Shown: positions 23,805-34,991 of the stretch, one piece after another | Layout: every line of letters begins with the position of its first letter | How positions within the stretch are numbered: the stretch's first letter is position 1 | Source of the DNA: Diphasiastrum complanatum | Taxonomy: Eukaryota > Streptophyta > Lycopodiopsida > Lycopodiales > Lycopodiaceae | Length of the DNA stretch: 64,000 nt | NCBI GenBank assembly: GCA_029204225.1 | Contig: CM055107.1 | Span: forward strand, 48,122,585 to 48,186,584 | Direction: 5' to 3' | Notes under the pieces: model-generated | Told to the model about the DNA's origin: nothing | What the model saw: the letters and a program-made list of their open reading frames with translations, nothing else | Databases searched by the model: none | Translations under genes and position numbers: made by a program

Positions 23805-24209
23805 CTACCAACTGGGTTTCTGTACTTTCCTCATGATCAAACCATCCGAGCTCCTTTTGAAGTATTGGTGTAAGTGGATCAATAAAGGTTTGAAAATTAC
23901 GTTGCAATCCTTGCTTCTATAAATCAAATGACTTGATACTAAAAGACTTCTTGTGAAATAATCACATTCTAGCATTATTTCTTGAATGCTCTTAGTCAAC
24001 TTTTCCCCAGTTACCGCAAACAAGTTGTGTTCATGAAAGTAGACAATGGATGTGCTCGCCAGAACACTCACAATTCCAAGAGTATGCTTTTGAATCTCCC
24101 TTTTCATATGTCCATTATCTAGATCATAGTACATATGTGATGTTTGGCGAATGGTGAGATCAAAAAAAGGATTCACAAGTCTAGGGAGCATTGCTCCTAT
24201 GGTATCCAT
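23805..24209 (-). CDS. ORF of unknown function next to the expansin break
   Basis: 134 codons on the minus strand starting MDTIGAMLPRLVNPFFD. No family recognised; no signal peptide, repeats or transmembrane helices evident. It lies just downstream of the truncated expansin exon 3 on the same strand and could belong to whatever replaced the expansin 3' end, or be a chance ORF. Confidence 0.25.
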   Translation of the reverse strand: MDTIGAMLPRLVNPFFDLTIRQTSHMYYDLDNGHMKREIQKHTLGIVSVLASTSIVYFHEHNLFAVTGEKLTKSIQEIMLECDYFTRSLLVSSHLIYRSKDCNVIFKPLLIHLHQYFKRSSDGLIMRKVQKPSW

Positions 24210-24344
24210 CAGCCCATCGGGCCATTATGGTGCATTACGTTTCATGAGTCGCTAGATGTGTGATTTGGTTTTTTAAATTTCACCAATTGCTTCAAAGGCT
24301 TTCTTATTCATTCTATATGGAGTTGTGCTAGACTGGTGATTGGA

Positions 24345-25466
24345 TCAATTCCTCCAACTGGATGGGCTAAAGTGGAGAATGTCAAACGGAAACACGAGAT
24401 TAAACCAGGGGTTGCCGTTCATGGTGAAACGCATACCTCCTTGTTTGTGGCATGGCACTCTGCAGGCATCAGTCACATATTTCAGTCTTTTCACGTCAAA
24501 AGGTCCGTGCTAAAATTTTAAAATACTACCCTGTAGAAGTGTCGCCTTTAACGAATATCTTACAGGAGTATAAGAAGTGCAATATCGTCATTTCTTTGAA
24601 TGGATGTATCCCAGTCATACCCAATGCTGACATGTACTAGCATCAGCTCTCAATTATTGAAAGCAAATAAATTTTAGTTCAAGGTCTAATAGACCACCCA
24701 AGTGCAAAGATAGGTTACGATAATTGTTGAGCGGTAATTTAATTGTAGCTTTACTGGAATTATAGTAATAGCTTAAGACAAACGTCAGTAAAATCAAATG
24801 AAATATGCAACATTTGGAAGCTCGCACTGTATATCTAGATAGGCTAGACCGACCAATGTCTATAAGCTGCTACCTTCGATAGAGAACAGGGACAATACCT
24901 GCACGCCAAAAAGCGATTTGAGAGAACGCCGGCTGTGACATATCAAAGTGCTCTCTGGGAAGGTTGCACCAACCTCCATCGTCATTCGGAAGTAAGTCGT
25001 TTGGAGGGCATAAGTTTGTAGCAGTAACGAACACAGATGGATTTCCAGGGTTGCACCACTGGGTATCGTTCCAACACTTGCTTTCGTAGCATCCTCCACA
25101 CGCTGCGCCGTTGTTGAACAGTACGGTGCTGAGTGCTGCTGTATTTATACCATAACCCTGGCTGTAGAGGTTGCCATATCCGCATGCACCATCTAATCAC
25201 AGCAAGAGGAAGTATGACTGGCAGAGTGTCATTAACCTAATGTTCAAAGTACTGTAGCTGTTATACAATGTATGCCCTACTTGCAGAGGTAAAGCGAGTG
25301 ACTTACCCATTGTGCCAGTTGCGTCGCTGCCTCCATAGAAGGTAGCATGTGCCTCATTCCAGTGCCTCCAAGACGGTTCAGATGAATATCGTGCTTGCGA
25401 ATCCCGACAATAGCTTAGAATTAACATCGTCGCCAATGAAGCTGATCGTGCTATGAAACGATCCAT
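24345..25466 (-). pseudogene. EXPA-like: Alpha-expansin, truncated in exon 3
   Basis: Three exons on the minus strand. Exon 1 (25307-25466) has a hydrophobic N-terminus and W.EAHATFYGGSDATGTM, ending ATGG|GTAAGT. Exon 2 (24874-25192) has [14 protein letters not shown], paired cysteines, [19 protein letters not shown], the HFDMSQPAF motif and GIVPVLYR. Exon 3 starts at 24459 (CTGCAG|A) with VPCHKQGGMRFTMNG and WFNLV, then leaves the family and ends at TGA 24345. Intron positions match the two usual in plant alpha-expansins. The product would be about 144 residues against about 250 for the family: the catalytic-like domain is intact but most of the C-terminal cellulose-binding domain is missing. 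Expansins loosen plant cell walls after secretion. Likely a 3'-truncated gene or pseudogene. Confidence 0.88.
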
Positions 25467-25534
25467 TGTCCTGTAACAAAAAGATACACAGGGACACTGC
25501 CACAGAACTGCGTCACCTATATCGAAGCTTAAGT

Positions 25535-25544
25535 TCTATATAAA
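25535..25544 (-). promoter_or_regulatory. Candidate TATA box of the expansin gene
   Basis: TTTATATAGA on the minus strand, about 70 bp upstream of the expansin start codon, the expected distance for a short 5' leader. Confidence 0.45.
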
Positions 25545-25559
25545 CCGAATAAGAAATGC

Positions 25560-26079
25560 ATCAGGGATGGTAATGAAATGCCGTGAAACCTCTTACATTC
25601 CTCACTGATAGTACGCTTACCTTATAGCAATGATGTTTGTGAGCGCCCAAGTCCAACCACAATCACAGTCTTTGCACGTAGATGTGTCCTCCTGCTTGCG
25701 CAGTAGGTATATCGGCAATTTAGGGCCGGTGCTCTTAAGAGTGGCACGAGGATGATGAAGATAATATTGCACGAAAATGGTGAAAGCCGTACTGAATGGG
25801 AACAAGAGAAGAGGATCACTTTTTTAATTTTCAAAAATTTACGGCTCATACTGATTATCCAGACATGCGACGATTGAAATGGCGCCAAATAAATAATTCA
25901 AAAGTTGCATCAACTATACTATTGATTTTTTGGTTTTGCTTTTTGTTTCGCGCTCAAATACAAAAATGTTATGAATCATACACTTCTAATAAAATGCTTT
26001 GATATGATAAGAACAAATGAAACCCCATAAAGATAGATAATTAAGCACAACAAATGAATATAACCTTAAATGCCTTTTC
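25560..26079. other. Expansin upstream region, no gene seen
   Basis: Short ORFs only. It may hold expansin promoter sequence; no specific site is claimed. Confidence 0.4.
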
Positions 26080-26335
26080 CTAAACCCTAAACCCGACAAC
26101 TTACCCTAACTGATAAACCCCCAACTACTTACTCTAAATCCCAAGCCCCTTACCCTTATTCACTTTTTTAAGATCCCTTATCCTAGATCTCTAGACTCCT
26201 TACCCTAAAACCTAAACTCCAAACTTCTTATCCTAATCCCCAAATTCCTTATCGTAAATTCCAAGCTCGTTACCGTAAACCATACACTCAAACTATAAAC
26301 CCTAAACCCAAACCCCTTATCCTAAATCCTAAGAT
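26080..26335. repeat. Degenerate telomere-like tract
   Basis: About 250 bp of C-rich words related to CCCTAAA (AAACCCTAAACCC, CTTACCCTAA, CTTATCCTAA, ATAAACCCTAAACCCAAA), spaced irregularly and mixed with CCTTAC variants. Plant telomeres use TTTAGGG, so this resembles an interstitial telomeric or telomere-derived minisatellite tract, strongly diverged. Confidence 0.7.
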
Positions 26336-27160
26336 AAATTAGAAACAAGAAGATTAGTCAAAAGTTACGAAGATGCTTATATGCTTATATGTAGAACATC
26401 TTTTGTTGCATGCCTATGACTCGATCTAAATGGAATCTTAGTCTGCTTTCGAGAATGCAGCTATGACAGACATGGAGGCCGATCTTCTTGTCTAGATAAT
26501 TGAGATCAAGTACTAAGGATTGTCTAAACATGTTTGATAAGTATGTGATTCAAGTGACCTAACCTATATAGTGCCAAAGTACTGCTTTATTGACTAGAAC
26601 ATAAGTATTCAAGGGTTGGCTTGTGTTAGAATAATAATGAATAAGTCTATATAAGTATCCAAGCAAGGACCTTATTTGTCCTATAGACAATTCGGCATTG
26701 ATAAGATTCAAATTCTACCCTATTACCTAAATCAATAATTCTACTTATTGACAACAAATTTGTGGACGGTTTAATTCTTCAAAATTGCCTAGAGCCTAAA
26801 GCTATACGAACTGTAAGAAACAACAGATCACAAATTATACAAGGCTAATTATCCAAAGGATTCCACACAATACATTACCAGTATATTGATCTGTCTCCTT
26901 AGTGCAGCAAACAACGACATCCAAATTACTGAGTCCCCAATGTATCTAAACCATATTCGTGTCTAGATATGGCATTTGGGCTGAAAAGGTTCTTAATAAT
27001 GCACAACTGGATAATATTGCAAGGCAGTAAGAATGAAATTTTGCACAACAATTTGAAAGTCTCATTTTGAGAATTCAAACAGGAAGAGCAACAGGCTTAT
27101 AAGAAAGCTAACATCACTTTAATAAAAAATTTCATCATCAAGTACAAAGGGGCTACAGGA
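26336..27160. other. No recognisable gene
   Basis: AT-rich single-copy-like sequence without long ORFs or known repeats. Confidence 0.4.
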
Positions 27161-27191
27161 CAGTAGATGGGATACCATAGGATATTAGTTC

Positions 27192-28330
27192 CTAGGTCTG
27201 CCCCTCATGCTGGAATAGCGGCTGTCGGTTTTGTTGTGTTGTTGGTTGTTTTGATTGTTGTTGTCGATAGGGATGTACAAGTTGCTGCGGAATTGTCTCC
27301 GAATATGTGGTTGCTGGTACAATATGTATGGATTGTATGTTTCCATGTTCACTAGCTGCAAAGAAAGCAAAAATCTTTGACAACGTGAATAACTATTTGT
27401 TGCATATTTCTTCATTCGAAGAGCCCAAGTTGTAGGAAAAAATATGCTGTTGCATTATTTTTTGACAATTTGCTGCGAATTTTACTTATATAAAAAAGAA
27501 TCAACCTGTTGGCACTTAAGGAAAGAGCTATAAGAATCCGTTAGATATGAGTAGGGCCATCGATTGTAGTCATCCGATATTGTTGAGGTTGATTCACATT
27601 TAGAGGCTAGACAGGAAATAAATGGTTGGGCAGAGGTAGCAGCGGCCATGTCTACCTTGCCCAACCCCAATTCCATGCCCATTCCCATTGACATATGTGA
27701 CTTAGACATGGCATTTGCAATAGCTGAAGGTGCTGCATTTTGGCAGGATTGGCATTGGAGGTATGCTCATTCAAGTTCTGATTGACATCACCTGCATAGC
27801 CAGATCCAGCTAACCAAGATGTTGAAAGTGAAAGCGACCAAAATCCATGAATAATACACAATAGCCAGTTGTTGCATCGCTAAATGTTGAGTAAAATTGT
27901 TCAAGTTGAGTAAAACATACATGATAACCTAGAGAGTTTTGGTGGACGAAAAAATAATAGATTAAACCTGAAGCTGAAGCTAGAGCTCTTTCACGTACTC
28001 GATAGCCTCATCGAGCATGGAAGCTTTATATGTCTGTTCCATACAAACTAAATTTAGATCATGATAGTACATAGTATTTCACATAATGCAACCAAGAGAC
28101 ATGGGATTCACCTTTGAAAGTGCGAAAAAACTGTTAAATTGGCAAGGAAACAAGTTAGAAAAATATGAACTTTAATGGAATTAGGTGTGAGATCCTGCAA
28201 ATCCCTCATCCTTTCATTGATTTAGTCCCTTCTTCTCTGTATCGCCAAAAATACTGACATTGGTTAGAACAATATTGACATTTCTAAGCGTAACCTGTCT
28301 CACTGACTGATTGACTTCAGCAATCTAAAA
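27192..28330 (-). pseudogene. Decayed bHLH transcription factor gene (PIF-like)
   Basis: Minus-strand exons of the PIF/UNE10-type bHLH layout. About 28295-28330 encodes the end of the basic region start (AEV...). Exon 28171-28236 (66 bp) reads RRRD, stop, INERMRDLQDL. Exon 27968-28033 (66 bp) reads KASMLDEAIEYVKEL, stop, LQLQ. Then 27506-27809 gives MQHLQLLQMP and, after a frame change, HMSMGMGMELGLG, like the Met/Gly-rich tail of PIFs. The last exon, 27192-27355, is Gln-rich. All exon borders keep GT-AG and the two 66-bp exons have exactly the family's length. Two in-frame stops in the bHLH domain and one frameshift make it a pseudogene. Upstream N-terminal exons were not identified. The intact form would bind G-box DNA in the nucleus. 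Confidence 0.8.
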
Positions 28331-28339
28331 CTTATGGTC

Positions 28340-30170
28340 GGAGAAAGTCCTACACTAGCCTAGGTAATCAACAATGTGAATGGAATGCAACATGGAGAAA
28401 CTTGAATCTCATACTTCAAGCAAATGACATCAACCCGTTCTAGTAATTTATGCACTTCTAATGTTCTCTTTAAATTTTCTCCCACAGCCGCATTCCAATG
28501 CATCCTTTTGAGCCTCAATAAATTCATTCTGCAATTTTAAGGTTTAGCCATCTAATCAGATGTTGGCCTTTTAGATAAAATATTTTTCTCATAAATAAAA
28601 TCTATATTCTTGAGCAAACTCTACAAAATCTCTCTCAAAATGACATTACTTAACATAAACCAACTCACTTCAGATTGACAATCTCCAGACTCTTCAACCT
28701 CACAATACTTAACATCGCCCTCAATGATCATTTTTGAACCGTGAAGACATTAGATGAACATTCATTTGCAAGAGAAACTAAAAAGAGAAAGAGAGCGCAC
28801 CTACTATGGCAGATCATCTGTTGCTTAGATTTGAAGGATGCATAGAAGGCATTTAAATTCTTCTACTTGATGCACGGTACAAAGTTTCCAGCTACTCCTT
28901 TTGTTGGATTCTCCAGTCCTTGTGGAGTCAGCTATTATTGCATATTTATCCAAAAACATGGCAGCATTCTGATCAACAAGCAAGCATCCAGTCACTTTCA
29001 ATATGATTACCTATACGTTGTGGAGTCTAAATCACATTAAGAATACTATGATGGTTTCTAGTAGAACATGCTACTAAACTACTCCACAATAATCGTAGCC
29101 ATAGCTTAGTTTATTTAGCGGTTCCATGCATAGTCCAATTGGAATCTAAAACATAGGAATTGGAAATAGCTGCTACAACCTTTTGCAAATGATGAGGTCG
29201 CAGACCCTCATCCCTTTGAATACTAGCCAGCTGAGTACAATTGCCATCAAAGATTACGAACCGACATAAGAAAAACCATCATATTAAATGGTGAATTTGT
29301 GATCATGGTTAAGTAAAAGCTTCAACCTAGGAATGCTATAATATACTAGATTCAGCGTACTATGTTCTTTGAAGCTTTCTTCTAAAAGTGCAAATTGCTC
29401 CTTTGAGAGGCATACCTTTTCCATAAATTACATCAACACTTGCTCCCCTAGAGTTGATCTCACAAGTTTGATCATCCATTTTTTGTGACTTTTTCCTATC
29501 CATCTCCTTGTTTGCATAGTTACTCTCTGTTATCTGAATCTTGTCCATCTGAAAGGTGAGCATGTACTACTAGTTGGAGAGCAATCATTTGGACCTTCTA
29601 ATCAATTGAAGGAGGCATTTGATTGATTTCAAATCCTATTAATGAATGAGATGCTAACGAGACATTTTCCTCTAGTTTTGAGTATTATGTCCATGCAATA
29701 GGAGCTGCATTAGAAAAACACAAGTAGATCATCCTAAATGCTATACTCAAACTGAGCTCAACAACGTAAAGTTCTGTTTGATAAGGAGTTTGTACCCAAG
29801 TTAGAATTAGTGTGAAATCCACGTTACTGCAAGAGAAGTTGTAGGTTAGATTGTGGCTTTGCTTGGTGAGGTAAAGGGTTCAGAGGAGGAAGATCCAACT
29901 GCATAGAGCAGTGTCTCGGCTCTTTTAAAAAGACCGCTGTAAATTGTAATGGACAATGGTACTGAGCTAGAATCGATTTGAAAAAGCATTGTATTCATAT
30001 GAACATGATAACAACAAACTTTATTGCAGCACTTGAAACTTCCAAACTATTCTATTGAAAAATGCAGTACATATGTCTCTGGCAAAACATCCACCGTAGC
30101 ATATTTCATAAAGGATTTTTGTGGTCATGGCTCTTAAGGAGAGTCAGTTACTCGCACATGCATTGATTCA
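28340..30170. other. No convincing gene; possible further remains of the bHLH locus
   Basis: Only short ORFs. The minus-strand frame 29360-29563 (67 codons) has no recognisable motif and does not contain the active-phytochrome-binding motif expected at a PIF N-terminus. Confidence 0.4.
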
Positions 30171-30178
30171 AGAGCACC

Positions 30179-30822
30179 ATGTGAAGGATATCAGATCATT
30201 CAAGATCCAATCCATGTCCCTGATCTTTGGTTACAATAAGGAGCAAACCAACAATCCTGCCAATGTAGAAAAATCAGCATCTACATACAAAATGAGATGC
30301 AAACTCTAAGAGATACTGATCAAACATGAACCAAAACATAAAATATGGTTGATGTGCATACAATAACAGTAGCCTACTATATTTCACACATGTGGAACCA
30401 AAAATAGCAAAATATGAGTATTCTACACACAAGATTGCAAGATATCATCAAGAGAGAGCACCAATGAGTAGTAGAACCCAAAGAGAACCATGTATAATGC
30501 TGAAATGAGAGAGAGAAGAGAGAAGATGTGTCTCTCCATGAGTGTTCTCCTTTTATAGTGGGTTCTAACCCTATTTGGCCACTTGGCTTTCCCTCCAAAA
30601 TGCTAACCCTACTATTTTTGGGTCTAGATTCAATGTACCCAAAGTTCAAATTTGAATCTCTCTCAAACTCAACTACCAACTTTTCCACACTTTCAAAAAA
30701 GTGCTTATTGAATGTATTTTAATCTAATATAACCTCAAAAAATTTATCTCTAAGTCTAAAATGAGTTTTGACCTCATATTGACAATATACCAAAATATGA
30801 CTAAACTTCTTGAAATCTCTCA
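30179..30822 (-). repeat. LTR of copia family E
   Basis: 644 bp. On the minus strand it starts TGAGAGATTTC and ends ATCCTTCACA, and throughout it resembles the copia A LTR (shared words such as GTTAGCATTTTGGAGGGAAA-like and GTTTGCATCTCA). It includes CACACATGTG at 30385-30394, a one-base variant of the G-box palindrome in the other LTRs. Confidence 0.78.
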
Positions 30823-30990
30823 CTTTCCCTCTTCAACTAGTTTTGGCATAGTTTTAACCATACTACTTTGATCCAACTTTAGAATGATCTTCATCCTATC
30901 TATAGATCTCCTTTCTAATGTTCTAAAGTAGTTTGCATAATTGATATAGAGAATAATGTCCAAATTGGATGCTTCACTATCTCTTCCATC
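30823..30990 (-). pseudogene. Copia E internal 3' tail next to the PPT
   Basis: A purine-rich tract (GAAGAGGGAAAG) precedes the LTR. The upstream frame reads SEAS..D.I.YINY...F..LE.RSI and ILKLDQSSMVK, closely matching the last about 55 codons of the 1024-codon ORF at 54449-57523. The rest of the element is missing; at about 30990 it joins other sequence with a separate PBS. Confidence 0.7.
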
Positions 30991-31010
30991 ATTGATCCGG
31001 ATGCTGAAGG

Positions 31011-31022
31011 GCTCTGATACCA
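31011..31022 (-). promoter_or_regulatory. Isolated LTR-retroelement primer binding site
   Basis: The minus strand reads TGGTATCAGAGC preceded by CCCATCAG. The neighbouring sequence does not match the family E LTR end (CTTCACA), so the PBS belongs to another element whose LTR would start near 31025. Confidence 0.6.
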
Positions 31023-31024
31023 CT

Positions 31025-31860
31025 GATGGGAACCATGGGTTGAACCGGAGACGAAGGCCGGATAGAGCCAACTTGGCAGCCATGGCTACTGCTAATGACT
31101 ACGGTCTAATTCTCTTCCAAGCCCCAGATCACCTATGACAATTTGTTGTAAAATTAAACTTGTAAATAGCAGATAATGTTGAGTAAAACAATAACGGAGA
31201 GTTATATACAGCTAGCATGCATTCCAATATTGCAGATCATACACATTACAAAACAGAGCATTGCGAAAATCGCTTCTATTGTCAGAACTGAATTTACAAC
31301 ATTCTTTTGAGCGCTATCTATTTCTCATATCAGCACATTGGCGCAAGGGAGATGTTCTCTCTCATGAGTAGTATGACTAGCTACTGCTAATCTGCAAATT
31401 CACTATGGAGCTATCTCAAAGTTTTATAGTTACGTCTGTTCTGTATCTGTGATCTCTTTCCTCTTTTGTTTTTTGTATTCTTCGTTGATCCTTTCTGTGA
31501 TCAATCTAGGGAACTGATTAAGTCAAAGCTCTAATCAAAAGAAATGCATTAGGCTGAATAAAAATTGATTCTAGTTTTCTGTCACTATCCTCCGTGCATC
31601 AGCCGCTTTATGCCCATTACTTCACGCTGCAGACCTTCGCATTTTGCTAAAAGACGCCTTCGTGATTTTAAGGGCAGTGTCGCAATTTCAAGGGCACCTT
31701 CGCATTTTTTTGGAAGGCATTTGGAGACGGTGACACTTTTTTGGAAGAGCAAAAAACCCGACAGTGTTGCTTTTTTCTGAAACATAGTTTGAAATGCAAC
31801 AGTTAGGAAAAAAAACAGCAAGGAAAGACTAAGAAAAATGCTAAGGCTTTGAAGAATAGA
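31025..31860. other. No recognisable gene, possibly LTR of an unidentified element
   Basis: Begins at the LTR side of the PBS at 31011-31022. No long ORF; CTTCGCATTTT-like words recur around 31620-31720. No second LTR was found. Confidence 0.3.
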
Positions 31861-31869
31861 AACTCTTAG

Positions 31870-32870
31870 TTTCTTCAGAAAAATATTGAATGCAATGGGA
31901 ATGGACTATACATTACATTATGCTTGTCCGAAAGATTGCATCTTATATCATGGTGAGTATTGAGGGTTAAAGGCTTGTCTTGTATGTGATACTCCTCGAT
32001 ATTTGAGACGACTTACAAGGAACCACTATGCCATGCAAGGTGTTGCAAGATTTTCCAATAATTCTACAATTGCAACAATTGTTTCATTGCAAGCAGGGTT
32101 TTTAGAAACGTAATTATGTTAAGTAAAATTTGAAAAATATGAGGGTTATTATCCGTGCCTTGGAGCATCAATAATGCTTGGGTTGATGTTCCACCGGCCT
32201 AAACTGGACAAACTGGTTGCCCGGTGGGTCCCTTAATGATGCCCGACGGTCTTCATCACGGTGCCCGTGGGCCCAAAAGGCTTGTTTGTAAATTTATTGA
32301 AGATTGCACATTAATGAAACGCTCATGTATTCAAGATTGCACATTAATTGAATATGTAAACCTAAACCTAAACCGTGAGAGCTATGTTAGAGGGCACCCG
32401 GGGTCTCGCCAGGCATCGTTTTTGGACCCGGCGGAGCCCAACAGGCTAATTTGTAGAGCCCGGCTAGCTATTCCAAAAAGGGTCATTTTTTGTTGACGTT
32501 ATTATGAGATTTCACATAATTATGTCAACGATATAGTTATTTTTGTGAAAACAAACAGTAATTACGTCAATATGACAACCCTGTTGCAAGTCTCTTGTAG
32601 AATTTGTGAATTGGCATGCTAGGTATTGTTCTTCGGATGAGAACATGAGAGTACCCTCAAATTTTCTTGCATGGAAACACATTGACGGGGTGAACCCCTT
32701 TGGAAAAATGTCATGTAAGTAGTCTATTTGGCCAGTGATATATGTTTTTTAAATGAATAACATAATGCTCTCAATGTGTTAAAATATAATGTAGGTAGAT
32801 TGTTTTCTTTGAGAGATTCATGAAAGTTTTGAAAGATTTTGTCCGTCGTCATAAGGCAAGTCCAAAGAGA
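31870..32870 (+). pseudogene. CACTA tnp2 transposase fragment, third copy, split by a hAT-like element
   Basis: The plus strand encodes the tnp2 N-terminal block MGMDYTLHYACPKDCILYHG (about 31900-31960). After the inserted 490-bp element it resumes with CKSLVEFVNWHARYCSSDEN and MRVPSNFLAWKHIDGVNPF (32585-32700). A stretch ERFMKVLKDFVRRHKASP (about 32810-32870) recalls the transposase-associated C-terminal region. Orientation and details differ from the two arm copies, so it is a separate relic. Confidence 0.75.
32094..32583. mobile_element. hAT-like non-autonomous element (490 bp)
   Basis: Ends are inverted: CAGGGTT... on the left and ...AACCCTG on the right, with similar subterminal sequence (AACGTAATTATG against GACGTAATTACTG in reverse). 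It is flanked by the direct repeat TTGCAAG (32087-32093 and 32584-32590); with one mismatch this extends to 8 bp. CAGGG-type ends with a 7-8 bp duplication fit the hAT superfamily. No transposase inside; the interior is locally GC-rich and holds the repeat AAGATTGCACATTAAT twice (about 32298 and 32333). Confidence 0.82.
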
Positions 32871-32900
32871 TAGTTAGTGCAGGAATCTATGTCCAAGGGA

Positions 32901-32966
32901 GAGTTGGAAGTGATTGAATGCATGTAGTAGTGTGTTTTTGCCATAGAATCAAAGATAGATCTTGAA
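32901..32966 (+). repeat. 66-bp inverted fragment of the copia B LTR
   Basis: Reverse complement of about 34440-34505 inside the family B LTR, with one visible mismatch (GTAGTAGTG against GTAGTATTG). It ends exactly where the direct duplication copy 2 begins at 32967. Confidence 0.8.
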
Positions 32967-34331
32967 TCCCAAATGAAGTAAACGACAACACAAGTGAATT
33001 GAAAACCGGAAATTTACTTCCTGAAAACCAATATGAAGTGTCTAAGAATCGAACCGATTGTATACCTGGTAGTGCACTTACCACACAACCGATTACACTT
33101 CAAATCAGGAAATCCACAGGAAGAATAATCCACACTTTCACCACTTTGTTGCAAACTCCATTGAATTCTCGAAAAAGTGTCAGGATTCCATATCACACAA
33201 TGGAAAAATCCCCACAATTTGAGATTTCTCTCTAACACAAAGGCTAAACGAGCTTAGAACTGGCTCTGATACCAATGTAAAGTCCTCAATCCAAGGATCC
33301 TATTCTAAGCATGTCCATCACAAGCAACACAAGGGAACCTGATGGTGGACAAACCAACCCAACCAACCTAGATCAAACGGATCTAGCCCCCAAGCTATGG
33401 ATCACTCACAAAGAGAAGTATGGCATCACACCAGCAGCATCCTGCCACCGGTCATGCTATTAAGCATACACTAGTGAGAGCCCATCAGGTATACTTATAC
33501 CCTCCAAGGCCCATGCACCACTAGTAGTGCACTGTGACACCTCACTGGGCACCTCTGCAGCCTATCTGGGCCACGTCATCCAGTTCTCCAATGACTCACT
33601 GATGGACCCATACCAATCCACCATCAAGTATTTAGTCCTACAAACATTATGACCATGTACACATAAGGGCCCCAATTCCCTTATAGTCACAATTAACTTA
33701 CGGGTTGTTGGTCTACCGGTCCCTAGCAGAGACACGCTACCCGAGACCAATCATGGGCATGACAGTGGTAATCCATGCCGACCGCTGATAGCATTTTCTT
33801 GTTTTCTTGTTGAGATGCCACCATGGTGTTATTTGGAGGCAACGTTTTTTTAAGAAAACTGTGACAATATATTCATATACTTAGTTATAGTTTTTCACAA
33901 CACATGAAAATAAAAACGAGATATGAGTTTAGCTATAGCATACCAAAAGACAAGCTCACCTAAACAACTCTGGGACACTCGCATCTGACCACCCATACTT
34001 AGTTTGCAAATTTAAAAGTAATAAAGAAACTCACAACTTTGACATTTGTCCACCATCGTACAAAGGACTGGATGCCAAGCCACGAATCATCTCTTCTTCC
34101 CTCGTCAATGTGGGTTCGAGTGGGTTCGTGAAGAATGCATCCATCATGTCATCCATGTTGCTCTCATGATCATGCATTGTGAATCACACATCCTCGTGTA
34201 TTATGTCTCCTTGAGACATATCTTCATGGAAGTCCGCATGTGCACGTAGGGAGAGTGGTGGCTCTCATGTGCTTGCATGTCTGAATCTTGTCGGTTACAT
34301 GGCAGCGTCTGGTTGAATTATTCTATTATCA
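32967..34331 (-). mobile_element. LTR-element 5' end fragment: leader, PBS and LTR part (copy 2)
   Basis: Duplicate of 12755-14119. The minus-strand PBS is at 33263-33274, with the LTR-like TGTAAAG starting at 33276 on the plus strand. No coding region. Confidence 0.6.
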
Positions 34332-34982
34332 TGTGAATGAGATGTTGATTTCACACGTGTGGACTGTCCACAGCATGTACTTGTGATCTCCTAAGGTGTG
34401 TAGATGCACCAAGATCAAGACTAGATTGAGATTCAAGATCTATCTTTGATTCTATGGCAAAAACACAATACTACATGCATTCAATCACTTCCAACTCTCA
34501 GAAGTGTTCCAAAAATAATCTAAGTAAAAACAAGCTGCTCTCCTCAGGTAAAAAAAAAAATCATCATGAGCTCTCGGGTAGAGAGAAAGCTAGAAAACCA
34601 ATTACTCACAAAATCCACTCAATCTCAAAATCAATTAGATCCAAATGAGAAGTACAATGATACTAGTAGATCCACGAGCTACCACTATGCTTAGCTATGA
34701 TTGGCAAACCTCAAATTCGATTGGACCCCTCAAGGTTCCACCTCTAAATCCTATTGGACCTCTTAAATTTCATGAAACAAAAGTATTACACTTGTCTACG
34801 CTCTAATTGGCATGAGTTTAGCCTCTTACTCTATTTTGGCTAAATAGTGGCATTACAAGTGGAAATCGATAATTTGCCATCTATGCCAAATTTGGTCCTA
34901 TCAACATCCTACACCTAGATGCTTGATGTAAAAACATAAGACCCCTATATCTAACATAGATAATCTTTTTCAATTCTTCACA
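34332..34982 (-). repeat. 3' LTR of copia family B (copy 2)
   Basis: 651 bp, same length and ends as copy 1 (TGTGAAGAAT ... CATTCACA on the minus strand). G-box palindrome at 34352-34361. A poly-A run near 34550 differs in length and sequence from copy 1. Confidence 0.75.
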
Positions 34983-34991
34983 TTTTTCCTA

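Noticed and set aside
26080-26335. A true chromosome end
   Set aside because: The CCCTAAA units are too degenerate and sequence continues normally on both sides.
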